This document shows positions 47,301 through 58,379 of a stretch of 64,000 bases of DNA, one piece after another. The notes below the pieces were generated by a model, which saw only the letters and a program-made list of their open reading frames with translations, ran no database searches and was not told where the DNA came from. Position numbers and translations under genes: made by a program. Origin of the DNA: Hirudo medicinalis (Eukaryota > Annelida > Clitellata > Hirudinida > Hirudinidae); NCBI GenBank assembly GCA_011800805.1, contig MPNW01000098.1, positions 176,594-240,593 on the forward strand, read 5' to 3'. Position 1 is the first letter of the stretch, and each line of letters starts with the position of its first letter.

Positions 47301-48104
47301 TAACTGCTTTCAACGATTTATTGTCTGGAATAAATAGTTCATTTAAAATATAAAACATTTACTATAAATAATATTTAAAATTACTTTAATAATAATATAT
47401 TTATTATTTTATAATATCTCGTGAAAGGTTGCATCTGAAGAGGAACTCCAAGAAATGTTGAAAGAGGCTGATGCCGATGGAGATGGAAAAGTTGATTTCG
47501 ATGGTTTCAAGTTTTGTTTATTCTCATAGTTTTTCGATATTTGGCTTCAATTGATTTTCAATTGAATATTATTTAGTTGGTTGAAAATGGTAAAGAATGC
47601 ATGACCTTCACAAGTTTAAGTGATATTTTTGGTCAAACCGTGCTAACTAATCTATATAGTTGCATAATTTTTAAACAATTCTCAAAAATAATGTTTAAAT
47701 TGTTAAACATTGTTAAATTATTATTTGGCGAAAGGAATAAATAAAGTTAGAAGAATTAATTGATGAAACAAATTGGGGTAGGGCTAAGTTAACCAGGTAT
47801 TCATTGATTCAATGTAAGTAAATATTGCTTAAAACATAGTTTAAATGTAGTTAATTTATATAGCGCCATAAGCACAGCGACAGAGACGCTTTTTGTTAAA
47901 CATTTATATAGCGCTCCTTCTCAAGGGCGCTTGTGGCAGTGCAAGCTGAGTTTCGAACACGACAGATTACGACTGTTGCCATTACCAACCCATTCGGCGA
48001 ACGAAATAAATAACTCGTCAATAACTCGTAATTGTTCCTAATATGTTTACTTTAATTTTATTTTTGAAGAATTCGTCAAGATGCTGACAGCAACACCGAA
48101 ATAA
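44101..48104 (+). CDS. Calmodulin-like protein with four EF-hands
   Basis: Probable calcium sensor. Exons: 44101-44148, 44426-44465, 44841-44984, 46972-47126, 47428-47503, 48070-48104; phases close. The first ATG in the listed exons is at 44110 (162 residues), but an earlier 5' exon is possible because 44101 follows a good acceptor. All four calcium loops are intact: DKNGDGSISAEE, DADGNGQIEYQE, DKNGDGFISIHE and DADGDGKVDFDE. It keeps calmodulin-like DFKEAFLLFDKNGDG, MESFRVFDKNGDG and EFVKML. It differs from calmodulin by a longer basic N-terminus (KGEVAEERKKTRR), a shorter interlobe linker (NKEDDDSALMES) and numerous substitutions, so it is a calmodulin relative, not calmodulin. AATAAA at 48154-48159. 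Confidence 0.9.
44235..44400. repeat. AAT then GAT array in intron 2 of the calmodulin-like gene
   Basis: About 19 AAT units followed by about 30 imperfect GAT units, including one N near 44,307. It ends about 20 bp before the exon acceptor at 44,425, so length changes could affect splicing. Confidence 0.95.
44601..44655. repeat. GAGT tetranucleotide array
   Basis: About 13 uninterrupted GAGT units in intron 3 of the calmodulin-like gene. Open in antisense as a Thr-His-Ser-Leu repeat, which is a side effect of the repeat. Confidence 0.95.
45105..45246 (-). mobile_element. tRNA-derived SINE copy 4 (calmodulin-like intron)
   Basis: On the plus strand: TTTAGCGCCCCTACCTGAGG, GGCGGTGCAGGCTGGGTTTC with the inverted B box, GACTGTTGCCATTACCGCCG, CATGCAGGAACGCAACCCA and the inverted A-box-like TTCGGCCAACCTG. 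It matches copies 3 and 5 closely and is antisense to the gene. Confidence 0.8.
45492..46017. promoter_or_regulatory. CRE and CACGTG palindromes in the large calmodulin-like intron
   Basis: A full CRE TGACGTCA (45492-45499), the 14-bp perfect palindrome GTGACACGTGTCAC (45955-45968), the near-palindrome GTCACGCGTGAT (45975-45986) and another CACGTG (46012-46017). The last three lie within 63 bp. Sites are direct observation; enhancer function is inference. Confidence 0.3.
46072..46136. repeat. TGTGTCTG tandem repeat
   Basis: Imperfect 8-bp repeats of TGTGTCTG/TGTGCGTC in the calmodulin-like intron. Confidence 0.85.
46360..46417. repeat. 21-bp AT-rich tandem repeat
   Basis: About three copies of ATAACCCTATATTGTAATAT with small changes, in the calmodulin-like intron. 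Confidence 0.75.
46544..46730. repeat. 85-bp tandem duplication
   Basis: AATTCTTTTTGTTGATTC begins at 46544 and again at 46629. The two units share the downstream TTTAAGAA, TTCTCTATAAATAAT, AAAATAAATATT and AATATTTTAA; the second carries a short insertion. Confidence 0.85.
47855..48003 (-). mobile_element. tRNA-derived SINE copy 5 (calmodulin-like intron 5)
   Basis: On the plus strand it starts with the distal TATATAGCGCCATAAGC motif, then TTTATATAGCGCTCCTTCTC, the inverted B-box region TGAGTTTCGAACACGAC, GACTGTTGCCATTACC and AACCCATTCGGC. Both copies of the GGCGCTAYATAAAT motif are present about 55 bp apart, as in copy 2. Confidence 0.75.
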
Positions 48105-49520
48105 CCTCCATGCAGTGTTGTGCTTTTAGAACAAACGATTGAACATGTACTGAAATAAAAAATTCAACTTGTTTCCATTTTCACGAATTAACATAAATTA
48201 ACATATATATAATTTAATTACAATTATAATTATATAATTAATTATAAGTACAATTACAATTAAATTACAATATTCAACGACGTCTGGTCGGTCGATGCCT
48301 TGCTGAGGTTTGTAATTGGTTGAGGAGACTTATTAATGTCAAAATCTGAAACATTTCACTAAACCTACGAACAAAAATCCTTTATGCATAAACAGGTAAA
48401 TGTTTATTTATGAGCATCGTGGGGCGGAGCCACGAGATACTACTAACCTTTAAATGTATCGATTTCAGATTCAAAATAATATTTTGTCACGAATAGATTG
48501 TGAAATATCATCAAGTATTTGGTGCAAGTGGACTTCGAATGCTCTTCACTCGGAGCACTTCGAGGAGCACCTCGAACATCAGCACACTGAACGTTCAGTT
48601 CATTCTGCATTCAGTCATTCATCCGGTCTGAGCATAACGGACATTAAGCCTATAATTAGCTATGTATATAATTAAATTAAACCAACTGTAAATTTAAAGT
48701 TGTTGCTGCATCGACATTGCATTGTGAAGGTCATTTGGCCACCCTGTGTGAAGATGAAGTCAAATTGCACAACCAGACTGTGAAAATTTTAGTTATCTGG
48801 TGATTATCTTTGTGCTGGCGATGTAATCGTTCCACTTGAATGAATACGTGGCCATGAATGTTATGCATCTGAAACAACACCTACGTTGGGAATGTTTGCA
48901 GGTAGGTTGTAATTGAGTGGATAAATATGCTGCTGATGTGCACGAAGAGGCCGAGGAGAGACGACTTGGGTGTTTGCACCGACCACACTTGCGATTGGAA
49001 GCAATAATTTCGTATCGACACGAAACATGAAGGAAGAGGAGCAACACGTTTGTGACTTCATCGCGGGAAACAAGTTGAACTTTCACATCCATTGTTGCAC
49101 TGAAATGGCACGAAATAGAATCTTTTTAGAGTTTTGCACGCACCATTCGAAATCAATTGACGATCATTTTTTCGACTTTTCAAAGTAATCGACCATTAAA
49201 TCTTTTCAATATTATCTTTTGAGGTATCATAACTATAGATAAATATTTGTAACAAAATAACAAATAATATATATATATACACACGTATATATATAAAACA
49301 CATTCGTGAATGAATTACTTCGCCGTTTACGAAATAAATAAAGAAAAACAAGCATCCTCAACGAATGACGAGACTTTCATTAAATGTGAATTAAATTTAT
49401 TGAAACAATTTTCCAAACATTGTTTAAACTAAAATCGTGGTGGGTGTCGCAAATCAAGCAAAACAACGAGAATTATTGCCTTCGTGGCTAGCCATGGAAT
49501 TCTAGTTATAGCTAGACATA
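48105..49520. other. Gene-poor spacer after the calmodulin-like gene
   Basis: Contains the polyadenylation signal at 48154, AT-rich runs near 48,200 and 49,270, and a GC-box-like hairpin CGTGGGGCGGAGCCACG at about 48,418-48,434. Short open frames near 48,454 and 48,970 have no recognisable features. Confidence 0.45.
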
Positions 49521-49523
49521 GAT

Positions 49524-49604
49524 GACCGTGGTGATCCGTGGTGGACCATGGTAGACCGTGGTGGACCGTGGTAGACCGTGGTGGTCCGTGGTGGTCCGTG
49601 GTGG
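49524..49604. repeat. 10-bp minisatellite (GACCGTGGTG)
   Basis: Eight contiguous 10-bp units with G/T, A/G and C/T changes. A TATAAAAG follows at about 49,610 by chance or as a weak promoter-like motif. Confidence 0.9.
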
Positions 49605-49609
49605 ATAGC

Positions 49610-51890
49610 GTATAAAAGTTTCCGACGGGTTACACCGAGGCTGTCGTATTCTAACAGGAACAAGATCTTGAAACATGTCGCAGAACTCGGCAAGGAAGAA
49701 TCATAATCATGGTTTACCAGACCTGAGTACTTGGTACTTGTACTTGAGTACTAAACACCATTCAACACACAACACTCGCTCTAAACAACACCTGAGGTTG
49801 TTGTTGCCATCAAGTTCACAACTTTAATAAGGAAAGCCCACACCGTAGAGAGAGTTTGCGACATAATGTCATAATTTTATTTGCCCAAAATGGATATTAA
49901 TTCATCACAATTCTAACAAGTCATCGATATCTTCAAGCCATCTTGGTTCGAGCATGACCATTTTGAAATATTAAATTTGTAGGCGTTATTTGAAATCGAT
50001 TGCCGAATTATTTGTAAAATGATCGCTTAGAAATGAATGAAATTCAGTGATCTAGGTTTAATCAATTGCTGTTTTTGTATTTTTCATGTTAAACTTGGAA
50101 GTTTTTGTCAGTACCGGGTCTAGGCACGGTCGGGGTGAATCAGTGCACATGGGCCTCCACCAACCAAAGAAACCTTTTTGTTTTTTGCTTGGCAAGACGG
50201 GGGACAACAGGACCGGCGCAGGGGCTTGTGGGCCTCCACCGCCACACTGAACCGGGGTCTCCATCGGAATAAATCCGGCGCTGGTTTTTGTACTCGACAT
50301 CTGTCGATTCATCGTGAAGTTTCACCAGTTTATTTCTTCTTTGCATTAAATTATGAATCAATCCTTTGAGCCGTGTTTAATCAAAATAAATTGTAAATAG
50401 AAAGAAATAATAAAAATTAATTTTTTTTTAATATGGGATAAATTAATTGCACTTTAATAAATAGGAAAAATAAAATTAAAATTAAAAAATAACAAATGAA
50501 AAAAAAACCAGTTGGAACATTTTAAATGATTAATTTTTAAAGTGAAATAAATTTGATTTCATAAATTCCCCGCTAATTCGTTGAACGTCATTTTATTTCT
50601 GAATAATTTCCAATTTTCCAACAACTAAACAAATCTCCGCTTTGATCTATTTTTAGAACCTATTGTTGATCACGTGGTGAGACAAAACATCTAACGTATA
50701 TTGGGATTCATAAATTATCATAAATTAACATGAATTAACATGAATGATCTCGGAAAATTCGTTGTAAAAATATTTGATTTTTAAACTTTGTTTATAAACA
50801 AGGGCCTATTTCCACTTATTGTTGCTTAGTTAGAGCATGCGATAGGACCATGCACGGTGAGACGAATGAAAGAACGAACTAACGAATGAGTGAATGAATA
50901 AATAGATGCATGAATTAATAATAAACGGATGAATGGATAGATCGAGTGTCCATTAAAAGATTAAACACTGGAGTGCACTCCCCACCCACACGACAGTCCA
51001 AATCTCTTCTCGAGTCGACGATTGGCTGGATTGCCACTTGACCCACAATCCTTTGTTTCCAATTCTTCCGAGCATCTGCTGTTGTTTCGTTCGTTTGAAG
51101 CTTCGTCCTGCAGATCCCGAACAGCGCATGGTTCGACGACCACGCTAACAGCGATAGTGAATTAATACGCATTCCACCCCGGAAATCGATTGAAAGGAAG
51201 AATAATAACTGGAGTTGTCGGAAGATGTTTCAGACCAAGAACCAAATCAGCATCGATTTTTCTCAGAATATTCTATCCTCCGAAAAAGTGGATTTGCAAT
51301 GAGTGCTTTCAACGGCCAGTGAACGTCGGGTGCTGATGTGCGCTACGCTCTTGCATAATTAGGAACAAGTTATGATACTCTTCGCAGTACAAGAGTTTCC
51401 TAATCATAATTAATTAAGGATATAATTGGATGATTGTAGAATTCTGGATGTGACTTTGAAGGTAATATTTAAAAAAATAAAATAAAATTATTATAAATAA
51501 ATAATTGCAAAAGGTAATATTTTAGAATAATTGTAATGATAATAAGAATGCTAATTTCTAAACAACGAGGAAAACGTCAATGTTAATTGGTCAATGTTAA
51601 ACACATTGGTTCTCGGAAATGACATAAAAACTTATGATTATAAATACGCAAGAGACATTAAATCCTTTAAATAAATTCATTTCACTTCAAAATAAACTAA
51701 ATTATTTCGAGATGGAGAAAATAATTATTTATAAAGGAAGGAAGAAGGACATTCCATGATAATGATTCCAATGCAATACGGTTCCATTAAAGAGGTCATT
51801 AGGAGTTGAATGTCGCAAACAACACACTTCTTATCGGATCCACAACACTCCATCAAGTTTTATCGCCCTCTGCTTTTCGTCCATCCATCA
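49610..51890. other. Gene-poor spacer
   Basis: Largely AT-rich unassigned DNA. It contains a MITE-like copy at about 50,105-50,285 and one GC-richer stretch (about 50,960-51,180) with a stop-free minus-strand frame, discussed as a weak prohormone-like candidate. Confidence 0.45.
50105..50285 (-). mobile_element. MITE-like dispersed element, copy 1
   Basis: Its reverse complement runs CCAGCGCCGGATTTATT, GGAGGCCCACAAGCCCCTGC, CCAAGCAAAAAAC, then TTTCTTTGGTTGGTGGAGGC. It aligns collinearly with plus-strand 54,305-54,460, including the GCGCCGGA terminus. Confidence 0.6.
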
Positions 51891-52107
51891 ATTCCATCTT
51901 TCCATCACGATGTCTTATATCCAATCCATCTTTCCATCATTATATGTCTTTTATCCGATCCATCTATCCATCATGATGCATTTTATCCAATCCATCTTTC
52001 CATCATTATATGTCTTTTATCCAATCCATCTTTCCATCATTATATGTCTTTTATCCAATCCATCTTTCCATCATGATGTCTTTTATCCAATCCATCTTTC
52101 ATTTAAT
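51891..52107. repeat. 32-34-bp minisatellite
   Basis: Six to seven units of CCATCTTTCCATCATTATAT plus GTCTTTTATCCAAT, with CATGATG and CACGATG variants. The plus frame is open only because of the repeat. Confidence 0.9.
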
Positions 52108-52379
52108 GTTTTTTTTGTTTCTTATTCAATTCCAGCAACCAGCAAATAATTCACTTTGGATAATTAATACTTAAAATTTATTAATTTTATTTATATTTAA
52201 TTGTTCGTTTTTATTTACATATTTATTAAATATTTAAATTTTTCTTTAATTTAATTTCTTTAAAATTATTATTAATATTATCATCATCGTTATTATTACT
52301 AGTACTATTATTATAATTATAATTATTATCATCAAAATTTACAACAGGACTTGAATAGCCTGATTCGGCTTGCACTCAG

Positions 52380-53008
52380 TAACCTCCTCCTCCTCCTCAT
52401 CATCATCATCATCATCATCATCGTCGTCGTCGTCATCATCATCTTCAAATGTTCAGATGAACGCTAGGATTTTCTCCGTAGCAAACGCCTAATTGAAGAA
52501 GTCGATACAAGTGATGAAGGCACAATCTCACGCAAATAAACAAAAACATTCAACCAAACAAGACTGAGTTCAGAACAGTCCTTAGTAGAAGTTCCTCAAA
52601 TTGCTTTGATTTTCTACTTATTTTCTCCAGAAAATGTTTTGTTTTTTTTTGGCTTTTTGTTGCCCTCGAGTGGAATGAGTGGATCTGTCGTCCATTCCAT
52701 TTAGGAAATGAAATTAATAACGTGACACGTCATCATCCTCATCATCCTCATCATCGTCGTCGACATCGTCATCACCATCATTATCTCTCCTCGTTAATGT
52801 TAGGTCGTTATTTGTTCCGATTACTTATTATTTAACTTTCAATATTTATACACACCGTCATCATCTTAATCAAGAGATTCACATCGACCCTCGCCCTACA
52901 AACATCATCAGAATGATTGCCATCATCATCGTCATAGACACCATCATCAAATTCATCATCATCATCCTCATCGTCATTACCACCATCATCATCATCGTCA
53001 TCATGACC
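52380..53008. repeat. CAT/CGT/CCT trinucleotide clusters
   Basis: Arrays at about 52,381-52,442 (CCT, CAT, CGT) and interrupted CAT/CGT clusters at about 52,728-52,790 and 52,920-53,008. The antisense frame yields poly-Asp, which I do not accept as coding. Confidence 0.9.
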
Positions 53009-53093
53009 TGACATCCTCCCATGGCAGAATGTTTTTGGCACTTTTACGACTTCCTCATTCGCCGTCCCAAACGCCTCGCATGCCTTTGGATGT

Positions 53094-53218
53094 TATTATT
53101 ATTATTATTATTATTGTTATTATTATTATTGTTATTATTATTATTGTTGTTGCTGTTATTATTATTATTATTATTATTGTCGTTGTTGTTTGTTATTGTT
53201 ATTATTATTATTATTTGT
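53094..53218. repeat. ATT/GTT trinucleotide array
   Basis: About 40 ATT or GTT units with few interruptions. All open frames crossing it are repeat artefacts. Confidence 0.95.
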
Positions 53219-53686
53219 TATTATATTAATAAATAAATGTAATTAACTGCCGCCATGATCGTGGTCATTGCACTATTCTCATTATCATCTTTTTCTGTGA
53301 CTAAATAGTAATAGTCATTGTTGTTGACCTTTAATCGGTTGCTGTGTGTTGTTGAAGTCGCATTATCACCTCCAATCAATCATAAGCAGACTTGTTGTCA
53401 CCATTATTATTGTTGTTGTTGATGTTGTTATTAATACAGTCAATATTGACACATTATTACACAATATTACATTACTTAATAAACATTAACCACTAAATAT
53501 TAACAATACTCAATATTCAATATTAAGTACACCCTCGAGAAGATTAACAGTCCCCCATCTATGATGTCAGTCGAATGTGCGCAGAAGACATAACTTTTTC
53601 AGGGGAGCCATTTTGTGCCTCGTCGTGTAATTGACCTTGACCTGGTTGGCTTTCGTCTAAGATGATGGTTGGAGAAGTGATGGGCA

Positions 53687-53946
53687 AAAGCCAACTCACA
53701 GGTTTTTGCGACTTTTAGTACCTAACTCTACTCCCGTCCCTAACCCCAACCCTAACCCTAACCCTACCTCATGACCCTGGAAATTTCTTTAGAACTGACG
53801 AAAGTATAATAATGTAATAATAATAATACTTTCGTCAGTTCTAAAGAAATTTCCAGGGTCATGAGGTAGGGTTAGGGTTAGGGTTGGGGTTAGGGACGGG
53901 AGTAGAGTTAGGTACCAAAAGTCGCAAAAACCTGTGAGTTGGCTTT
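53687..53946. mobile_element. Foldback element: 121-bp inverted arms with telomere-like repeats
   Basis: Arms 53687-53807 and 53826-53946 are almost exact reverse complements (one A/G difference noted near TTTTAGTACC) around an 18-nt AT-rich centre. Each arm starts AAAGCCAACTCACAGG and includes CCCTAACCCTAACCCTACC-type repeats (TTAGGG on the other strand), then GACCCTGGAAATTTCTTTAG. Near-identity of the arms implies recent origin or gene conversion. Consistent with a foldback or MITE-like element, or an inverted duplication. Confidence 0.85.
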
Positions 53947-54304
53947 CATACGTCACTCGTCGCCGAAGATTACATTCTTCATTGTAAATTCATCGGTACT
54001 GCGAGTATCGTAATTATGAATAAGCAGCAATTGTTATTATCGGTAGAAAATATAAACGCTTGTAATAAATAGGCTATACATAAAGGCCTACAATAAACGC
54101 TAAATATACCGAGGTGGTTGTCAGCCCGTTACAACATCGGCTATAATCAGACGTGGGACCAGATACCTAGGCCCAAGTACGAGAACGAATACAAGTACCT
54201 AGATTAGGTACTTGAGCACAATTACAATTACAAGTGCCCTAAGTTTGGGTTACAATATACATCGTGAACTCATATTGTCTTTTACTCTCATTACTGACAA
54301 TAAC

Positions 54305-54460
54305 AATACGGGAGCGCCGGACATACAAAGGTAGAGGCCCGCAAACCCCTGCTCCAGTTCTATTGCCCCCGACAAGCAAAAAAAAAGTTTCTTTGGTTGG
54401 TGGAGGCCCCCATGCAGTGGCACATCCCATGACACCATGACTAAATCCGGCACTAACAAC
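54305..54460 (+). mobile_element. MITE-like dispersed element, copy 2
   Basis: Starts GAGCGCCGGACATAC and ends AAATCCGGCACTAAC, giving short terminal inverted repeats GCGCCGGA / TCCGGCAC. The inside matches copy 1 at 50,105-50,285: AGAGGCCCGCAAACCCCTGC, GACAAGCAAAAA, TTTCTTTGGTTGGTGGAGGC. Confidence 0.6.
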
Positions 54461-54590
54461 ACTATCATACAACAACAATAATGTTATTAAAAATAATATT
54501 CGCAACAACAATCGAGAAAAACTTCACAAGTCGCCCATCTGCAATCCCTCTGACGATGAATATCACTGTTCGAATTATCACTAAACTTAT

Positions 54591-54598
54591 TAATATTA

Positions 54599-54658
<60 letters not shown>
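54591..54658. repeat. ATT trinucleotide array
   Basis: About 20 nearly pure ATT units. Confidence 0.95.
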
Positions 54659-54940
54659 GTGGTACAGCATAATGTCTTATGCTTTTTCATTGAATATTAC
54701 ATTCCTAATGCCAAAGTGGTGAAATAAATTATTATTAATTAGTGTAGTAACAATAATAGTAGGCTAATATTTTAGTGTTATTATAATCTAATATTTGTCA
54801 ACTGGAAACGAAAAAGACAGAAAGTCAAACAAGAAGTTTCTGTTGAACAATGTTTATCGTCATCTTCATCACTGTCACCGCTATTCATTCTAGCTGATTA
54901 AAATTATGCTACATATTCCAGGCAGTAACGAAGACAACAG

Positions 54941-55017
54941 GCAAATGATGATGATGATGATAATAATAACGATAATAATAATAATAATAATAAAAGATAA
55001 TAATAATAATAATAACG

Positions 55018-55058
<41 letters not shown>

Positions 55059-55328
55059 GATAATAATAATAATACAAATTGCCAAAACTTGTGTTCTCAA
55101 GAGAAGCTGTTCGTTCAAAATGATAGACTGAATGAAGCTGGATGCCTCGCGGATGACGAAAGCTGTAATTTGTTTGAAATCATCATCAGGAGATGATACT
55201 GTCAACATCGTAATTGATGGATCGACTCCATCAAGCACAAACTCTTCATCACTACAGGCGATTGAAAACATTAAAAATAACATAATAAAAAAACTGTTAA
55301 TAATAATAATAATAATAACAATAATAGC

Positions 55329-55369
<41 letters not shown>

Positions 55370-55440
55370 TGATGATGACAGCGGCAGTGATAACGATAAT
55401 GATAACGATAACGATACTGATAATAGTGATAACATATAAT
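54941..55440. repeat. GAT, AAT and AAC trinucleotide clusters
   Basis: Arrays at about 54,941-55,076 and 55,303-55,440, separated by about 220 bp of more complex sequence in which I see no gene. Antisense open frames are poly-Ile/Val from the repeats. Confidence 0.9.
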
Positions 55441-55939
55441 AAACATAGATAAATAATAACTATGTTTGTAGTGTCAATTAGAACAACAACAACAACAACA
55501 AGACGTTTGTGATCCTCACATCCTACTGCACACACATGTCACGTCCAACATAGGATCTTTATTTCAACTTCTCTTGGCTTCATCGACTCCTTGATGAATG
55601 CTTCAATACCTGTCGACAGTCACAATAAAGTAAAATATTAATTATTATTAATAATAATTTAATAATAATAATAACTTAATAATAATAATCATTATTATAA
55701 CATTAATATTAATGATACCCTTAATAACCATATTGTGGTTACAATGATGTTACAGAATTATGAATAACGCAATATATGCTTACAGAGTATAATTTGAAAA
55801 ACTCTTAACAGTGAATTAAATTCTCTCAATTCACGCAAATAATTCATCCATCCATTCATCTCTCGTTCCTTCCATTCACCTGCCAACATGAGTGACCTTC
55901 TCAAATGGAGTTTAATTGTTGCCAAGCGTTTTCACCTGT

Positions 55940-56066
55940 TTATTCTTTATGACGATGACGACGGTGATGATGGCTGTGCTCGTGGTGGCGATGATGATGA
56001 TGATGACGATCAAGATGATGATTATGATGATGACGATGATGATGATGATGATGATTGTTGTTGTTG
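55940..56066. repeat. GAT/GAC trinucleotide array
   Basis: Imperfect GAT units followed by TGTTGT. Poly-Asp or poly-Met frames are repeat artefacts. Confidence 0.9.
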
Positions 56067-56420
56067 TTGCAAACTGTCCTGAATGCTCCCCATCGGAGCG
56101 AGATTGTGGGTCCCAAACGAACTCATACCCACACCTGTTGGAAAATAAAATATTTATTTCTAAGACCTCCTAAATGNGTCCTTAATTTATTTATTTATTA
56201 ATTACCATTTCCTTCTGCTGCTTTTAAAACACATTTACACTAATTGCTCTTAGGAATAAAGCATTGAAGCTCAAACCATAACAACAATAACAACAATAAT
56301 AATGATAACATTAACTAAGGAATAGAATACAAGAATTATTAAAAAAATAAGAATTGTGTGTATATGTATTCACAGGAGTAAGACTGGTGAACAGCAAACA
56401 AAGATTCAACGCTTAATGCC

Positions 56421-56575
56421 GAGCAAGGGCCGTACATGGTCCGCACGAGGGCCGTACGAGGGCCACGTCAGGAATGAAACAACGCCAAGGATTCTAAGGC
56501 AACAACGACTATTCGAGACCGTCGGTCTCCGAGTTCGAATCCTGCTACTTCGGTGACACGGCGAATCCGCTGTCT
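56421..56575 (+). repeat. GC-rich GAGGGCCGTAC repeats beside a tRNA-like fragment
   Basis: Three to four imperfect units of GAGGGCCGTAC-like sequence (56,421-56,468) are followed by ATTCTAAGGCAACAACGACT, and later GAGTTCGAATCCTGC, which looks like a B box. No regular cloverleaf can be drawn with confidence, so it is probably a degraded tRNA-derived element. Confidence 0.3.
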
Positions 56576-56935
56576 TCGCTTGACATGCTCGATGCGTCCG
56601 ATATGACGTCTATGAATTCTGAAACGATAAAAAACAGAAAAATCATAATTGAATCATTCGAACAATTACTTGTCGATGAGTGGCAGTTAATGATAAAGTA
56701 ATAGGGGGCTAACTACGACGGATTAATTGGCTGCTAAGTGGTCTAACGAGCTGTCAATTATTAAGCTCAAAATCCAATCAGTTGAGTACTGAAGTACAGA
56801 ATTACAAGGAAACTTCTTTGCTTTTTTATTAAAAAAAAAAAAAACTGTCCAAATGTACGAATATTTAAAGAACAGGATGATATCATCCGACTATCAATCA
56901 CATCACCGACACCATCAGCATCAACATTATCATTA

Positions 56936-56988
56936 AACATCGTCATCATCATCGACACAATCTTCTTCTTCTTCACCAACATCATCAC

Positions 56989-57024
<36 letters not shown>

Positions 57025-57036
57025 TATCATCATCAT
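56936..57036. repeat. CAT trinucleotide array
   Basis: CAT/CGT-rich array with a CTT stretch. The antisense Asp/Met runs are repeat artefacts. Confidence 0.9.
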
Positions 57037-57383
57037 AATCTTGGCGAAATATGATGCACTCAGTCCACAGGAGCAAGACATGTGAAAGAGTCCGACTTTT
57101 ATTTAGACACGAGAAGATCAGAGAAGAAAAAAGTGAACTATCAGTGCAAATTCGCCCACCAAATGAGTAAATAAACAAATAAATAACTCATCGGCAACAA
57201 CAACAACAACATCATTATCATCATCGTAATCGCCAACATAATTAATGTTATCGAATCAAACAGGGTGCTTATGCGTAGACATTGCGAACCTCCGATAGCA
57301 CTAATTGGTCACATCAAACACCATCAAATAGATTACAGCAGACAAGAGCCGACTTTTTTTTATGTCAAAAACTTGGAGGACTT

Positions 57384-57490
57384 TTATTATTATTATTATT
57401 ATTTATTACTATTATCACCGTCGTTATTATTATTTACTATTATTATTGTTGTTGTTATTATTGTTATTGTTATTATTACATCATCATCAG
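57384..57490. repeat. ATT/GTT array
   Basis: Interrupted ATT, ACT and GTT units. Confidence 0.9.
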
Positions 57491-58379
57491 CAGCATCACC
57501 ATCGTAACAATCGTAGCAAGTGCTCTAACTCTGATGTGAAATAATCCTAAAATGATTTTCATCACAAAACTACCGAGTGGAATGAAGGAATGAAGAAAAA
57601 CAAAAGAGGAAAAACTGAGGAAGGAACGAATGAGTAGTTGCACATGCATGCACTCCTGCATTATTTTTGTTCAAGATTACTTTTGACGTCGATGGTGACG
57701 ACGATGGCGACGATGACGCCGATGATGACGACTATGACGACTATGACGTCTTTTGTTGCCCACATAAGAAAGTAACGAGTAATTTAAAGTAATTAAAATC
57801 AGTCGAGCGTATCAGATAAATGGAATCTAAGCATCGGGTTTGATTCAAGAAGCAGTTGAGCTATTAAGTTCCACCTCGTTTGTATATCTTTCCATGGATG
57901 AGTAACGAATTGTTTGTGGACCATCCAAAAGGGTTTGAAGACGTTTACAATTTTAGTGGTAGAATTCATATTTTCTACATAACACATTTACGTCCGCTCA
58001 GTAATTTTTTTGATTCATATCATTGTGATGTCATTAAAATAATATTATCATGTTTTAAATACATATTGACACGATAACGTCATAATCACATTGAAGTAAG
58101 CAAAAGCGGCGGTGATGATGATGCTGCTGCTGATAATGATGATGGTGATAGCGATGATGATGACGTTGCTCGAACAGGTGCTTGCCATTTGAATTGGAAG
58201 CAAACAATAACGAACGCTGATTACGATAACTATCACCTAAGGAATGAGTAGAAGTGAGTGAGTGAAAGAGAGTGAGAGATGTGTTCGAGTGAGAGTGAGT
58301 GACCTACGTGACTGCGTAGAGCAAGAATGTTCGGTACATTTCATACGGACATCAACAATTCCCATCTAAACATAGAACC

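Noticed and set aside
52832..53041. Asp-rich antisense ORF
   Set aside because: Comes from CAT/CGT repeats.
53740..53900. Internal telomere or chromosome end
   Set aside because: Only three to four degenerate repeats per arm, in inverted orientation inside unique arms; better explained as part of the foldback.
54909..55535. 208-codon antisense ORF rich in Ile and Val
   Set aside because: Composed mostly of AAT/ATT arrays; the short unique middle shows no coding sign.
56490..56575. Functional tRNA gene
   Set aside because: A B box is visible, but acceptor and T stems do not pair properly.
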